Source of the DNA: Bordetella flabilis
GTDB taxonomy: Bacteria; Pseudomonadota; Gammaproteobacteria; Burkholderiales; Burkholderiaceae_B
NCBI RefSeq assembly: GCF_001676725.1
Contig: NZ_CP016172.1
Location: 930,001 to 994,000, forward strand
Direction: 5' to 3'
DNA: 64,000 bases
Made by a program: the position numbers and the translations under genes. The notes beneath the pieces are model-generated. The model made no database searches and was not told where the DNA came from. It was given only the letters and a program-made list of their open reading frames with translations. This document shows positions 8,419 to 17,390 of the stretch, piece after piece; position 1 is the first letter of the stretch, and each line of letters starts with the position of its first letter.

Positions 8419-9087
8419 ATGGATCTGGATTTCTCGCCGGTCTGGGCAAATTGGCCCGACCTCGTCCGCGGCGCACTGGTGACGGTGGAGATCGTCTCGG
8501 TGTCCCTGCTGTGCGGCTGCCTGATCGGGCTGATGGTGGGCATCGGCCGGTTGAACCCCCGCCGGCGCGTGGTCTACAGCGTGTGCTCTGCCTATGTGGC
8601 GGCCATACGCGGCACGCCGCTGCTGGTGCAACTGTTCATCCTGTTCTTCGGCCTGCCGCAGTTCGGGATTATGTTGCCGGCCTTCGTATGCGGCACGATC
8701 GGGCTGTCCGTCTATTCGGGCGCCTATGTGTCGGAAATCGTGCGGGGTGCGATCCAGTCCATCGACCGCGGCCAGGTGGAAGCCGCGCGTTCGCTGGGCA
8801 TGCCGGCGCACATGGCCATGACCAGCGTGGTGCTGCCGCAGGCCTTTGTGCGCATGATTCCGCCGCTGGGCAATGAGTTCATCGCCCTCATCAAGAACTC
8901 CGCGCTGGTGTCGCTGCTGACCATCCACGACGTGATGCACGAGGGCCAGAAGATTATTTCGGTGTCGTACCGTTCGCTGGAGGTGTATCTGGCCATCGCC
9001 GTCATCTATTTCATATTGACCGGCGCGACGACATTCCTGCTGCGGCGTATCGAGCTGCGCCTGCGCGCGGGAGGGATGGTGCAATGA
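8419..9087 (+). CDS. polar amino-acid ABC transporter, permease
   Basis: 222 residues, HisM/HisQ type, with about five membrane helices. The conserved cytoplasmic EAA loop, which docks on the ATPase, is near residue 117: '[20 protein letters not shown]'. The '[19 protein letters not shown]' segment is typical of the family. Only one permease is present, so it would act as a homodimer. It begins 8 bases after the binding-protein stop, and its stop overlaps the ATPase start (ATGA). Confidence 0.93.
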   Translation: MDLDFSPVWANWPDLVRGALVTVEIVSVSLLCGCLIGLMVGIGRLNPRRRVVYSVCSAYVAAIRGTPLLVQLFILFFGLPQFGIMLPAFVCGTIGLSVYSGAYVSEIVRGAIQSIDRGQVEAARSLGMPAHMAMTSVVLPQAFVRMIPPLGNEFIALIKNSALVSLLTIHDVMHEGQKIISVSYRSLEVYLAIAVIYFILTGATTFLLRRIELRLRAGGMVQ

Positions 9088-9854
9088 ACGCAATCGATCA
9101 GCGCCCCATGGTCCGTATCCGTGGCCTGACCAAGGCCTACGGCGACAACGTCGTGCTGCGCGCCGTGGACCTGGACGTCATGCCATCGCAGGTCGTGGTG
9201 GTGATCGGACCCAGCGGATCCGGCAAGAGCACGCTGCTGCGCTGCTGCAATGGCCTGGAGCTTGCGCAGGGCGGCGACATCGAGGTCTGCGGACAGCCGC
9301 TGCTTGCGGACGGCCGCATGCTGCCCGATGCCCGGCTGAACAAGCTGCGGGAAGAGGTGGGCATGGTGTTCCAGTCCTTCAACCTGTTCGCGCACCTGAG
9401 CGTGCTGGACAACATCGCCCTCGGCCCGCGCAAGCTGCGCGGCCTGCCGCGGCGGCAGGCCAAGGAAGAGGCGCGCGCGCTGCTCGACAAGGTCGGGCTG
9501 GCGCACAAGGCGGACGCCATGCCGGCAAGCTTGTCGGGCGGGCAGAAGCAGCGCGTGGCGATCGCCCGCGCGCTGGCCATGCGGCCGCGCGTCATGCTGT
9601 TCGATGAACCGACTTCGGCGCTGGATCCCGAACTCGTGGGCGAAGTCCTGAAGGTGATGAAGGTGCTGGCCGCCGAAGGCATGACCATGATGGTGGTCAC
9701 GCACGAGATGGGTTTCGCCGAGGAAGTCGGCGACGTCGTGGTCGTGATGGACGGCGGCGGCATCATCGAAGCGGGGCCGCCCGCGCGGATCTTCTCCGCG
9801 CCTACGCAACCCCGTACCCGGGAATTCCTGCAGGCGGTGCTGAAACGTGGCTGA
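9084..9854 (+). CDS. polar amino-acid ABC transporter, ATPase
   Basis: 256 residues, HisP/GlnQ type. Walker A 'GPSGSGKST' near residue 40, Q-loop '[11 protein letters not shown]', signature '[15 protein letters not shown]' and Walker B '[14 protein letters not shown]' are all present, followed by the H-loop '[12 protein letters not shown]'. Starts in a four-base overlap with the permease and ends eight bases inside hutD, indicating tight coupling of uptake and catabolism. Confidence 0.95.
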   Translation: MNAIDQRPMVRIRGLTKAYGDNVVLRAVDLDVMPSQVVVVIGPSGSGKSTLLRCCNGLELAQGGDIEVCGQPLLADGRMLPDARLNKLREEVGMVFQSFNLFAHLSVLDNIALGPRKLRGLPRRQAKEEARALLDKVGLAHKADAMPASLSGGQKQRVAIARALAMRPRVMLFDEPTSALDPELVGEVLKVMKVLAAEGMTMMVVTHEMGFAEEVGDVVVVMDGGGIIEAGPPARIFSAPTQPRTREFLQAVLKRG

Positions 9855-10521
9855 TGAATCGCAGAACGGCCGGCCGTTGGGCGGCGTGGCGCCGCGCGGT
9901 TTCCGGCTTGCCGATGTGCCGCCGCAGCCATGGAAGAACGGCGGCGGCGTCACCCGCGAGATCGCCTGCTGGCCTCCCGGGGCCGGCCTGGACGACTTCC
10001 TGTGGCGCATCAGCGTGGCGCGCATCGACGCGGGCGGTCCGTTCTCGCGCTTCCCGGACGTGGACCGCGTCATCATGCTGCTGGACGGTCCCGGCGTGGT
10101 GCTGCGCGGCGACATCGCGACCGGCATGCATGCATTGACGCAACCGCTCGCACCGTATGCCTTCCCCGGCGACGTAGGCATCGACTGCATCTTGCAAGGC
10201 GGCATGTCGCAGGATCTCAATGTGATGAGCCGGCGCCGCCGTACGCGCGCCAGCCTGACCGTGCTGCGTGACGGCGCGGCCTTGCCCACGGCGTCCTGCG
10301 GGATGTTGCTCGCGGTCGAGAGCACATGGCGGGTGGCGTCGGACGAGGGCGGGGACCACGTGTTGTCGCCGTCGGCGGGGCTATGGTGGGCGCAGGCGCC
10401 GCGAGGGTGGGATGTGCGGCCCGAAGGGACGGGGCCCGTCGCCGACGGCGCAGGTCTCGTCGCCGTGGCCATCGAGATACTGCCGTCAAGCGACGGCGCA
10501 CACATGCGGGATGCGACATGA
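9847..10521 (+). CDS. hutD: HutD/Ves-family cupin protein
   Basis: 224 residues, starting at a GTG that overlaps the ATPase stop. The diagnostic HutD/Ves motif '[19 protein letters not shown]' is near residue 25, followed by '[22 protein letters not shown]'. HutD is a bicupin encoded in many hut operons and proposed to modulate histidine utilisation, possibly by binding a pathway intermediate; its biochemical activity is not settled. Its stop overlaps the hutF start by four bases. Confidence 0.88.
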   Translation: MADESQNGRPLGGVAPRGFRLADVPPQPWKNGGGVTREIACWPPGAGLDDFLWRISVARIDAGGPFSRFPDVDRVIMLLDGPGVVLRGDIATGMHALTQPLAPYAFPGDVGIDCILQGGMSQDLNVMSRRRRTRASLTVLRDGAALPTASCGMLLAVESTWRVASDEGGDHVLSPSAGLWWAQAPRGWDVRPEGTGPVADGAGLVAVAIEILPSSDGAHMRDAT

Positions 10522-11909
10522 CACAAGCAAGCAGTCTGTGGGCGGCGGACGCCCTGCTTCCGGAGGGCTGGGCGCGCGATGTAACGCTGGCCTGGGATGC
10601 GCAGGGCCGGTTGACGCAGGTGGCCGCCGGCACGTCGCCCGAGCCGGGCCAGGCGCGCGCCACGGGCCCGCTGGTGCCCGGAATGCCCAATCTGCACTCG
10701 CATGCCTTCCAGCGCGGGTTCTGCGGCCTGACGGAATATCGCGGCCAGGCCGCGGACAGCTTCTGGAGCTGGCGCGAGCTGATGTACCGCTGTGCCGCGC
10801 GCCTCGAGCCGGCGCAGGCCGAGGCCATCGCCACATGGCTGTATATCGAGATGCTGGAAGCCGGCTACACCAGCGTGTGCGAATTCCATTATTTGCACCA
10901 CGATCGCGAGGGACAGCCCTATGCGCCCGCGCCGGAGATGGCCTTGGCCGTGATGCGCGGCGCGGCCAGGGCCGGTATCGGCATGACGCTCCTGCCGGTG
11001 CTGTACCAGGCCGGCGGCTTCGGCGGCGCGGCGCCGCACGCGGGCCAGCGCCGGTTCCTGCACGACACCGCCGCGATGCTGCGCTTGCTGGAGACGCTCA
11101 AGCCCGCTTGCGACGCACAGGCCGCGCGCCTGGGACTGGCGCCCCATTCGCTGCGCGCCGTAGGACCCGCGGCGCTGGCCGAGGTGCTGGCCGGCCTGGA
11201 CGCGCTGGACCCGACCGCGCCCATCCACATCCACGTCGCCGAACAGGTGAAGGAGGTGGAAGACTGCATCGCCTGGAGCGGCCTGCCGCCCGTGCGCTGG
11301 CTGTTGGAGCATGCGCCCCTGGGACCGCGCTGGTGCCTGGTCCACGCCACCCACATGACGCCGGACGAAGCGCGCGACGCCGCCGGCACCGGTGCGGTGG
11401 CCGGCTTGTGCCCGACCACGGAAGCCAATCTGGGCGACGGCCTGTTCGACATGGCGCACTGGCGTGAGGGCGCCGGCCGCTGGGGCATCGGTTCGGATAG
11501 CCATTCCACCGTCAACGCCGCCGAAGAATTGCAATGGCTGGAGTACGGCCTGCGCCTGAGCACACGGCAGCGCAATGTGATGGCCGAACCCGGCCAGCCG
11601 CACGTCGCGACCGCCATGACGCTGTCCGCCGTGGCGGGCGGCGCGCAGGCGAGCGGCCGCGCGGTGGCCGGGCTGGCGCCGGGCCAGCAGGCCGATTTCC
11701 TGGAGCTGGATCCCGGGCATGTCGCGCTGGCGGGCCTTGGCGCACGCGATATGCTTTCGGCCCACGTATTCGGCAGCCATCGCACCTCGGCGATACGCAC
11801 GGTGTGGGCGGGTGGCCAGGCGCGGGTGCAGGCGGGACGGCATCCCCTGCACGACGCCGCCGCGGCGGCTTTCGCCGAGGTCCGCCGCACCCTCGTGGCC
11901 GAGGCCTGA
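10518..11909 (+). CDS. hutF: formimidoylglutamate deiminase
   Basis: 463 residues from the ATG at 10518, within an ATGA overlap with hutD. Amidohydrolase superfamily: metal ligands in 'NLHSHAFQRG' near residue 58, then 'HIHVAEQ', 'HATHMTPDE' and 'GSDSHSTVNAAEELQWLEYG', all HutF hallmarks. It converts N-formimino-L-glutamate to N-formyl-L-glutamate and ammonia in the five-step histidine pathway. Paired with hutG downstream, it completes the lower pathway in the cytoplasm. Confidence 0.93.
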   Translation: MTQASSLWAADALLPEGWARDVTLAWDAQGRLTQVAAGTSPEPGQARATGPLVPGMPNLHSHAFQRGFCGLTEYRGQAADSFWSWRELMYRCAARLEPAQAEAIATWLYIEMLEAGYTSVCEFHYLHHDREGQPYAPAPEMALAVMRGAARAGIGMTLLPVLYQAGGFGGAAPHAGQRRFLHDTAAMLRLLETLKPACDAQAARLGLAPHSLRAVGPAALAEVLAGLDALDPTAPIHIHVAEQVKEVEDCIAWSGLPPVRWLLEHAPLGPRWCLVHATHMTPDEARDAAGTGAVAGLCPTTEANLGDGLFDMAHWREGAGRWGIGSDSHSTVNAAEELQWLEYGLRLSTRQRNVMAEPGQPHVATAMTLSAVAGGAQASGRAVAGLAPGQQADFLELDPGHVALAGLGARDMLSAHVFGSHRTSAIRTVWAGGQARVQAGRHPLHDAAAAAFAEVRRTLVAEA

Positions 11910-11952
11910 GGCCGCGCCGTTCTAGGATTCATCATCAGCCGGAGATATTGAC

Positions 11953-12789
11953 ATGTCCCAACCCCTGACCGACCGCCCCGCCTTCACCTTTCGGCAAGGC
12001 ACCGCGCCGCTGCTGGTGTCCATGCCGCATGTCGGCACGTATGCGCCGCCGGCGATCGCCGCGCGCTGGACCGACGACGCCCGCCATGTGCCCGACACCG
12101 ACTGGCACCTGGAGCGCCTGTACGATTTCGTGGTGGGCATGGGCGCGTCGGTGCTGGTCGCCACGCATTCGCGCTATGTTGCCGACCTGAACCGTCCGCC
12201 CGACGGCAGCAGCCTGTACCCGGGGCAGAGCGTAACGGGGCTGTGCCCCGTCGACACATTCGACGACACGCCCGTCTATCGCGATGCGGCCGATGTGCCG
12301 GGCGATGCCGAGGTCGCCGCGCGCCGCGCCCAGGTCTGGCAGCCGTATCACGATCAACTGGCCCGCGAGCTGGCGCGCCTGCGCGCCGAGCACGGCGTGG
12401 TGCTGCTGTGGGACGCCCATTCGATCCGCTCCGTGCTGCCGCGTTTTTTCGAGGGCAAGCTTCCGGACCTGAACCTGGGCACGGGCAAGGGCATCAGCTG
12501 CGACCCGGCGGTCGCGGAAGCGGTCTACGCCGCCGCGCGCGAGGGCGAGGCCATGGGCTACACCAGTGTGCTGAACGGCCGCTTCACGGGCGGCTACATC
12601 ACCCGCCACTATGGCAAGCCGGAGCAGGGCATCCACGCCATCCAGTTGGAGATGACGCAGTCGAGCTACATGCAGGAGGCGCTGCCGTTCGACTATCTGC
12701 CGGCAACCGCCGCGCGCGTGCAACCCTTGCTGCACCGCATGGTCAAGACCGCGCTGGACGGCGTACTGCGGCTGCGCGACGGCGGTTAG
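11953..12789 (+). CDS. hutG: N-formylglutamate deformylase
   Basis: 278 residues, HutG of the N-formylglutamate amidohydrolase family. Seen: 'PLLVSMPHVGTYAPP' near residue 20, 'DTDWHLERLYDF', 'SRYVADLNRPPDG' and 'LLWDAHSIRS', which hold the expected metal-binding residues. It hydrolyses N-formyl-L-glutamate to glutamate and formate, the last histidine step. It lies 43 bases after hutF and ends the operon. hutH, hutU and hutI, which would feed this branch, are not in the window. Confidence 0.93.
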   Translation: MSQPLTDRPAFTFRQGTAPLLVSMPHVGTYAPPAIAARWTDDARHVPDTDWHLERLYDFVVGMGASVLVATHSRYVADLNRPPDGSSLYPGQSVTGLCPVDTFDDTPVYRDAADVPGDAEVAARRAQVWQPYHDQLARELARLRAEHGVVLLWDAHSIRSVLPRFFEGKLPDLNLGTGKGISCDPAVAEAVYAAAREGEAMGYTSVLNGRFTGGYITRHYGKPEQGIHAIQLEMTQSSYMQEALPFDYLPATAARVQPLLHRMVKTALDGVLRLRDGG

Positions 12790-12821
12790 GCCCGCGGCCC
12801 TGGCGCCCGCGGCGCGCGGAT

Positions 12822-13163
12822 TCAGCGATCGCCGTCCTGGCGGGGAGGGTCGATCGCGTAGGAGTAGCCCGCACCCGCCTGGATGCTCAGCAGCGTCGAA
12901 AGAACCGGTCCTCCTGCCGCCACGGCCACGGCGTATCCCGTCGACAGCAAGCGGCCCGTGAGGACTCGTCCGCCGTTCTCCGGGTCGCCGCTCTCCCACG
13001 GGAAGCGCAACGTCGCCGAGTTGCTGGCTTCGTGGTAGGTGAGGGACTCGCCAGCGGCGATGTCCGCGATAAGGACCACGTCGTCCCGCGTCGCTGGTTC
13101 CAGCGCAAGCGTCGGCTCCGACGTCGGCCAGTTGTAGCTGCCGGCAGGAAAATTGATGGACAT
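12822..13163 (-). CDS. small protein of unknown function
   Basis: 113 residues from an ATG with a strong aggag site ('caggagaatccccatg'). No recognised family. It begins 'MSINFPAGSYNWPTSEPTLA' and looks like a compact all-beta protein: short strands rich in Thr, Val and Gly ('YAVAVAAGGPVLSTLL'). No signal peptide or membrane segment. The frame is open well upstream, but the ribosome-binding site supports this start. Convergent with hutG and probably a single-gene unit. Confidence 0.6.
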   Translation of the reverse strand: MSINFPAGSYNWPTSEPTLALEPATRDDVVLIADIAAGESLTYHEASNSATLRFPWESGDPENGGRVLTGRLLSTGYAVAVAAGGPVLSTLLSIQAGAGYSYAIDPPRQDGDR

Positions 13164-13391
13164 GGGGATTCTCCTGGCGATGCGCGTATGCGCTGGCGCT
13201 GGCATCGGCGCCGGACCGGGATGCCCCCGCCTGGTCCAGGGGAAGCAACACGGGTATCTATGGAACGGCGGACTTAGTGGGTGACGTGGCGGGGGAGTTC
13301 CGCGTGCCGCCTCCGGGTACGCCACCGCCGGCTTGCTTCTGGCCGCCACACCTTTAGACTGGTGCCTTCGCGTTGAACCGGTGCCGCCAGC

Positions 13392-14483
13392 ATGACCATC
13401 CGCTCTGTCTCCGCCATCCCGCTGACCCTGCCTTTCAATATCTGGGGTCCGCCGCCCATGCTGGCGGGCAAGCCGCGCCAGATGGAAATGTTGCTTGTCC
13501 GGGTCGAGACGGACCAGGGCATGGTTGGCTGGGGCGAGGCATTCGGTTTCGCGGTATGGCCGGCGACGCGTTCGGCCATCGAAGCCTTGATAGAACCGAT
13601 GACGGTGGGCCGGGATGAAGCGGACATCGACGGCATCATGTCGGACCTGGCGCGCAAGTTCCATCTGCTGGGCCGGTCCGGACCGGTGGTCTATGCCCTG
13701 TCCGGTCTGGATATCGCCCTGTGGGACCTGGCCGGCAAGACCGCCGGCAAGCCGGTGGCCGAACTGCTGGGCGGCCGGCGACGCGACAAGGTCCGCGCCT
13801 ATGCCAGCCTGATGCGCTACGGCAACGCGGAACTGGCAGGGCGCAATTCGGCGAAGGCCGTCAGCGAGGGCTTCGGGATGATCAAGCTGCACGAGATCAC
13901 GGAGGAACCGGTCAGGAGCGCCCGTGCCGCCATTGGCCCCGATGTGAAGCTGACGGTGGATGCCAATTGCCCCTGGTCAGTGGAGCAGGCGATGTCCATG
14001 GCGCGCGCCCTGGAGCCGGAGCAGCTTTTCTGGCTGGAGGAGCCGATCTGGCCGCCGGAAGACTATGCCGGCCTGGCCCGCGTGCGGCGCGAAAGCCCCG
14101 TGGCGACGGCGGCCGGCGAAAACGCCTCGGGCTACCTGGATTTCCAATCCATGTTCGCCGCCGGCGCGGTGGATTATGCGCAGCCCAGCGTGACCAAGAT
14201 CGGTGGCATCGGCGAGATGATGCGCATCGCGCAGCTGGCGCGCACATGGAACGTGGCGCTGGCGCCGCATTCTCCGTATGTGGGCCCGGGCTTGCTGGCC
14301 ACCGTGCACATACTGGCCGCGCTGGAAGAAGACATTCCCCTCGAATATTGCTATTGCGAGCTGGATGGCAACCCCTTGGGCGATTCGGTCGTGGCATCCG
14401 GCGGTTTTGTCGATGTGCCGACAGGGCCGGGCCTGGGCCGCGATCCCGATCCGGCCTTGATCGAGCGCAGCCGCATCGCATAG
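13392..14483 (+). CDS. mandelate racemase/muconate lactonizing-type enolase superfamily enzyme
   Basis: 363 residues with both superfamily domains. Metal ligands are visible: D190 in 'VDANCPW', E216 in 'WLEEP' and E243 in 'AGEN'. The acid/base strand reads 'MIKLHE' (K165, H167), so the usual KxK is KxH, and H293 lies in 'APHSPYVGPGLLA'. It would abstract a proton alpha to a carboxylate, probably a sugar acid or aromatic hydroxy acid; substrate not assignable. A Bug binding protein follows 47 bases later, suggesting joint uptake and conversion. A closely similar active site occurs in the gene at 47642-48745. Confidence 0.88.
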   Translation: MTIRSVSAIPLTLPFNIWGPPPMLAGKPRQMEMLLVRVETDQGMVGWGEAFGFAVWPATRSAIEALIEPMTVGRDEADIDGIMSDLARKFHLLGRSGPVVYALSGLDIALWDLAGKTAGKPVAELLGGRRRDKVRAYASLMRYGNAELAGRNSAKAVSEGFGMIKLHEITEEPVRSARAAIGPDVKLTVDANCPWSVEQAMSMARALEPEQLFWLEEPIWPPEDYAGLARVRRESPVATAAGENASGYLDFQSMFAAGAVDYAQPSVTKIGGIGEMMRIAQLARTWNVALAPHSPYVGPGLLATVHILAALEEDIPLEYCYCELDGNPLGDSVVASGGFVDVPTGPGLGRDPDPALIERSRIA

Positions 14484-14530
14484 CTTTCCCCGGCAAGCCA
14501 TCAGTCCATAACAATGACCTGGAGACACCC

Positions 14531-15526
14531 ATGAAACCTTCCATCCGGCGTGGCGCTCATGCCCGCGCACTCGTGTCCGCCGCGCTGTTCGCCGGTGCGG
14601 TCCTGGCCGGCGCCCTCGCGCCTTCGGGCCCTGCGCAGGCCCAGGCCTATACCCGCCTGGTCGTCGCGTTCCCGCCCGGCGGGCCATCGGACCTTATGGC
14701 CCGCGTCATCAGCGATACGCTGGGCAAGGCGCTCGAACAGAATGTGGTGGTGGAGAACCGCCCCGGCGGCAACGGCGCGGTGGCGGCGCAGTACATCCTG
14801 CACGAGCCTGCCGACGGCAAGACGCTGTGGCTGACGACGGCCGGCGCCATTACGGTGAATCCCTTTCTCTATCCCAGGCTGTCGTACTCGGTGAAGGATT
14901 TCGCACCCGTGTCGCTGGTGGTTAACACGCCCGAAATGCTGGTCGTGAATCCGAAGAACCCGGCCACCGACGCCAAGTCCTTCGTCGCGAATGCGTCCAA
15001 GGCCAAGCAGGTCAACTTCGCGTCGTCGGGGATCGGCAGCATGCCGCATATGGGCATTGCGCTGCTGTCCAAGGCCACCGGGGTTGCATTCCTGCACGTG
15101 CCCGAAAAAGGCGCCGCGCCGGCCATCAGCGATCTGCTGGGCGGCCACGTCGAGGCCTTCATCGGCGACATCCCCGGGCTGGTCGGCCAGGTCAAGTCGG
15201 GCGGGCTCAAGCCGCTGGCGATCGCGGCGCCCAAGCGCAGCGAGCTGTTTCCCAACGTGCCGACCTTCGCGGAGCAAGGCATACAGGGCGTGGAGCTGAA
15301 CAACTGGAGCGGCCTGTATGTTTCCGCGAAGACCCCACCGGCGCTAATCGACAAGCTGAACCGTGCGATCCATCAAACGCTGGCCGACCCCGAGGTGCGG
15401 AAGAAGCTGGTCGAGCTGGGCGTCGATCCCCAGGCCACTACACCCGCCGAAATGCAGGCCCTGGCCGCTCGCGATAGCGCCAAATGGAAGCAGGTGATCG
15501 AAGAGAACCAGATCAAGGCGGAATAA
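14531..15526 (+). CDS. Bug/TctC-family periplasmic solute-binding protein
   Basis: 331 residues with a signal peptide ending 'SGPAQAQA' near residue 38. Family landmarks are 'LVVAFPPGGPSDLMARVI', 'VVENRPGGNGAVAAQYIL', 'FASSGIGSMPHMGIALLS', 'LHVPEKGAAPAISDLLGG' and 'VPTFAEQGIQGVELNNWSG'. Bug proteins bind carboxylated or amidated small molecules in the periplasm, sometimes serving TctAB transporters and sometimes orphan signalling. No TctA or TctB gene is nearby. Same strand as the enolase-superfamily gene, probably co-transcribed. Confidence 0.93.
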   Translation: MKPSIRRGAHARALVSAALFAGAVLAGALAPSGPAQAQAYTRLVVAFPPGGPSDLMARVISDTLGKALEQNVVVENRPGGNGAVAAQYILHEPADGKTLWLTTAGAITVNPFLYPRLSYSVKDFAPVSLVVNTPEMLVVNPKNPATDAKSFVANASKAKQVNFASSGIGSMPHMGIALLSKATGVAFLHVPEKGAAPAISDLLGGHVEAFIGDIPGLVGQVKSGGLKPLAIAAPKRSELFPNVPTFAEQGIQGVELNNWSGLYVSAKTPPALIDKLNRAIHQTLADPEVRKKLVELGVDPQATTPAEMQALAARDSAKWKQVIEENQIKAE

Positions 15527-15581
15527 CAGCGTGTCGGCGACCTTGGCGCCTGTTGCTGATACGCCCTGAGCCGCGCCGCCT

Positions 15582-16362
15582 TTAGCGCGCCGGCTTCAGT
15601 CCCCGCTGCCCGATGATCGTCGTCCACCTTTCGGTTTCCTGCGAAATGAGCTCCCGCAGCGCCTGGGGCGTGTTCGGATGCAGCGGCGGCACATAGGCGA
15701 GCTCCATGTAGGCTTGCTGCAAGACGGGATTCATGAGCACCGCATTGAGGGCATCCCCCCAACTTTGCGACGACATGCGCGGGTGTGCCGGCAGGTACCA
15801 TCAGGCCGTACCAGGAATCCAGGTCCAGGCCGGGCAGGCCCGCTTCCTCTATGGTCGGGACGTCCTTGACGATGGCGAGCCTGCGTCCCGAGAGGGCCGC
15901 GACGGGTCGCACCCGCGAGGGTCATGATGTCTTCGAGATCCGCGATGGGCGAATACGCCGCGACCAGGACCACGTACGGTACGGTCGCCAACAGGCCCAT
16001 GGGAACCAGGTCACGCGCGAAGTCGTAGTCCAGACGCTCGTACATGACCTTATGGATGGTGTTCGGCCGTCCGCCGATGAAGACGGTGTATCCGTCGGGC
16101 TTCGCGCGGGCCACGGACTGCGCCGCGATATTGCTCGCGGCGCCCGGACGGTACTCGATGAGCACCTGCTGTCCGATGTGCCCGGACATGTGCGTGGCTA
16201 TCAACCGGGCCAGGGTATCCAGGCCCGCTCCAGGGGGATAGCCGCGACGATGGTAATGGGACGTGCTGGATAGGGCGATTCCGATTCGGCGGCAGACGCG
16301 CTCGTGCAGGCCAGGGTTGCCATGAGCATGACGGCGGCCCACTCGCGCTTGCGGAAGTCCAT
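15582..16362 (-). pseudogene. Bug/TctC-family binding protein, broken by frameshifts and an internal deletion
   Basis: Reading on the minus strand, recognisable Bug segments occur in order but in shifting frames. The signal peptide and 'YPARPITIVAAIPL' run from 16362 to about 16235. After a shift, 'LARLIATHMSGHIGQQVLIEY' through 'ARKPDGYTVFIGG'-like sequence (read as 'ARAKPDGYTVFIGG') and 'DIMTLAG' run to about 15930. Roughly 90-110 residues are then missing, including the usual SSG and VPYKG region. A third frame gives 'VKDVPTIEEAGLPGLDLDSW' to about 15755, and a fourth gives 'ALNAVLMNPVLQQAY' to the stop at 15582. No single frame can make a working protein. It follows the GntR gene and may once have been co-transcribed with it. 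Confidence 0.87.
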
Positions 16363-16455
16363 GCGTCTCTCGATCCGTTTGTGGCGGGATAACCGCCGCG
16401 ATGCGGCGGTCCAAACGGAGCGGTGAGTGCCGCGGGCACCCATGGGGTTCCGGTA

Positions 16456-17154
16456 TTACGGCGCGGGCGCCGGATCTTCCTCGAGGTGATGCGCCGCCAC
16501 GGCGCGCTGCAGGCCATTCTGCACATGTTGCCGCATCGCGCGGGCGGCCACGTCGGCGTCCCGGGTGGCGAGGGCCTGCAGGATGGCGCGGTGCTCCGCA
16601 TGCGAGGCCGATGAACTGCCCACCAGGGAAAAACCGCGCCGCCGCAGCAGGTGCATGCGGTTCACCACCTGGCGATATATCCCGAGCAGCGTGGCGTTGC
16701 CGACCATTTCGACGATCCGGTCGTGGAACGCCACATTCAGTTCGAAATGGCGGTTGAAGCCATCGCGTGCCGACGAGGTTTCCAGTTCCGTCAGCATCTC
16801 GCCAAGCTCCGCCAACTGGTCGTCGGTAATGCGGGGCGCCAGGCGGCGGCCGACCATTTCGTCCAGGCCGGCGCGGACGTCATAGAGCTCCGCCGCCTCG
16901 TCATCCGACAGGTCGCGGATAAAGACGCCGCGATTCTTTTCCAGGCGCACCAGCCCGGCTTCTTCCAGCGCGCGGAACGCCTCGCGCAAGGGGCTGCGGC
17001 TGACGCCGAGCCGCTGCGACAGCTCGCTTTCGTTCAGCCGGGCGCCCACCGTCAATTCGCCGGACTTGATGCCGCGCAGGATCTCCTCCTGCACCAGGCC
17101 GGACAGGGTCATGGAGCGCAACAGATCGAATGGCGTGGCGGAAGCGGAAGGCAT
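16456..17154 (-). CDS. GntR-family regulator, FadR/FCD subfamily
   Basis: 232 residues. The winged helix near residues 12-80 shows 'LVQEEILRGIKSGELTVGAR', 'LNESELSQRLGVSRSPLREA' and 'LEEAGLVRLEKNRGVFIRDL', the GntR signature. The C-terminal FCD effector domain contains 'LNVAFHDRIVEMVGN' and 'SHAEHRAILQALATRD', with the metal-binding histidines typical of the group. Divergent from the MFS/SDR/Bug/MmgE operon, with a near-perfect palindrome in the spacer, so it most likely represses that operon. Confidence 0.93.
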   Translation of the reverse strand: MPSASATPFDLLRSMTLSGLVQEEILRGIKSGELTVGARLNESELSQRLGVSRSPLREAFRALEEAGLVRLEKNRGVFIRDLSDDEAAELYDVRAGLDEMVGRRLAPRITDDQLAELGEMLTELETSSARDGFNRHFELNVAFHDRIVEMVGNATLLGIYRQVVNRMHLLRRRGFSLVGSSSASHAEHRAILQALATRDADVAARAMRQHVQNGLQRAVAAHHLEEDPAPAP

Positions 17155-17255
17155 GACGGATACGGCTCAAAACGGTTCGCGGCGGGCACCCCGCAGGGGG
17201 CGCCGACTTCAGCGGAGGGTAAGGATAACAAAACTAAAGTAATGGCATATCGTCT

Positions 17256-17269
17256 GATCGTCGACAATC
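17256..17269. promoter_or_regulatory. candidate GntR operator
   Basis: GATCGTCGACAATC is a 14-base dyad matching its own reverse complement at 12 of 14 positions, in the 236-base spacer between the divergent GntR and MFS genes. FadR-type GntR regulators bind short palindromes of this shape, often built around a central GAC/GTC. Assigned from symmetry and position. Confidence 0.42.
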
Positions 17270-17390
17270 TTCTCATGCCCTCCGCGCGGATCGCCGCATG
17301 TCCGCGCCAGCCTGGGGACCTCCACGACAAGGCGATGAACAAGAAAGGCGTGGCGCGGCCCGGCGCATCGCTACACGTGGAGTCGAGACA

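Noticed and set aside
9006..11852. A 948-codon antisense frame over the ABC ATPase, hutD and hutF
   Set aside because: Low-information Arg/His/Gln/Gly-rich translation; three well-recognised genes occupy the other strand.
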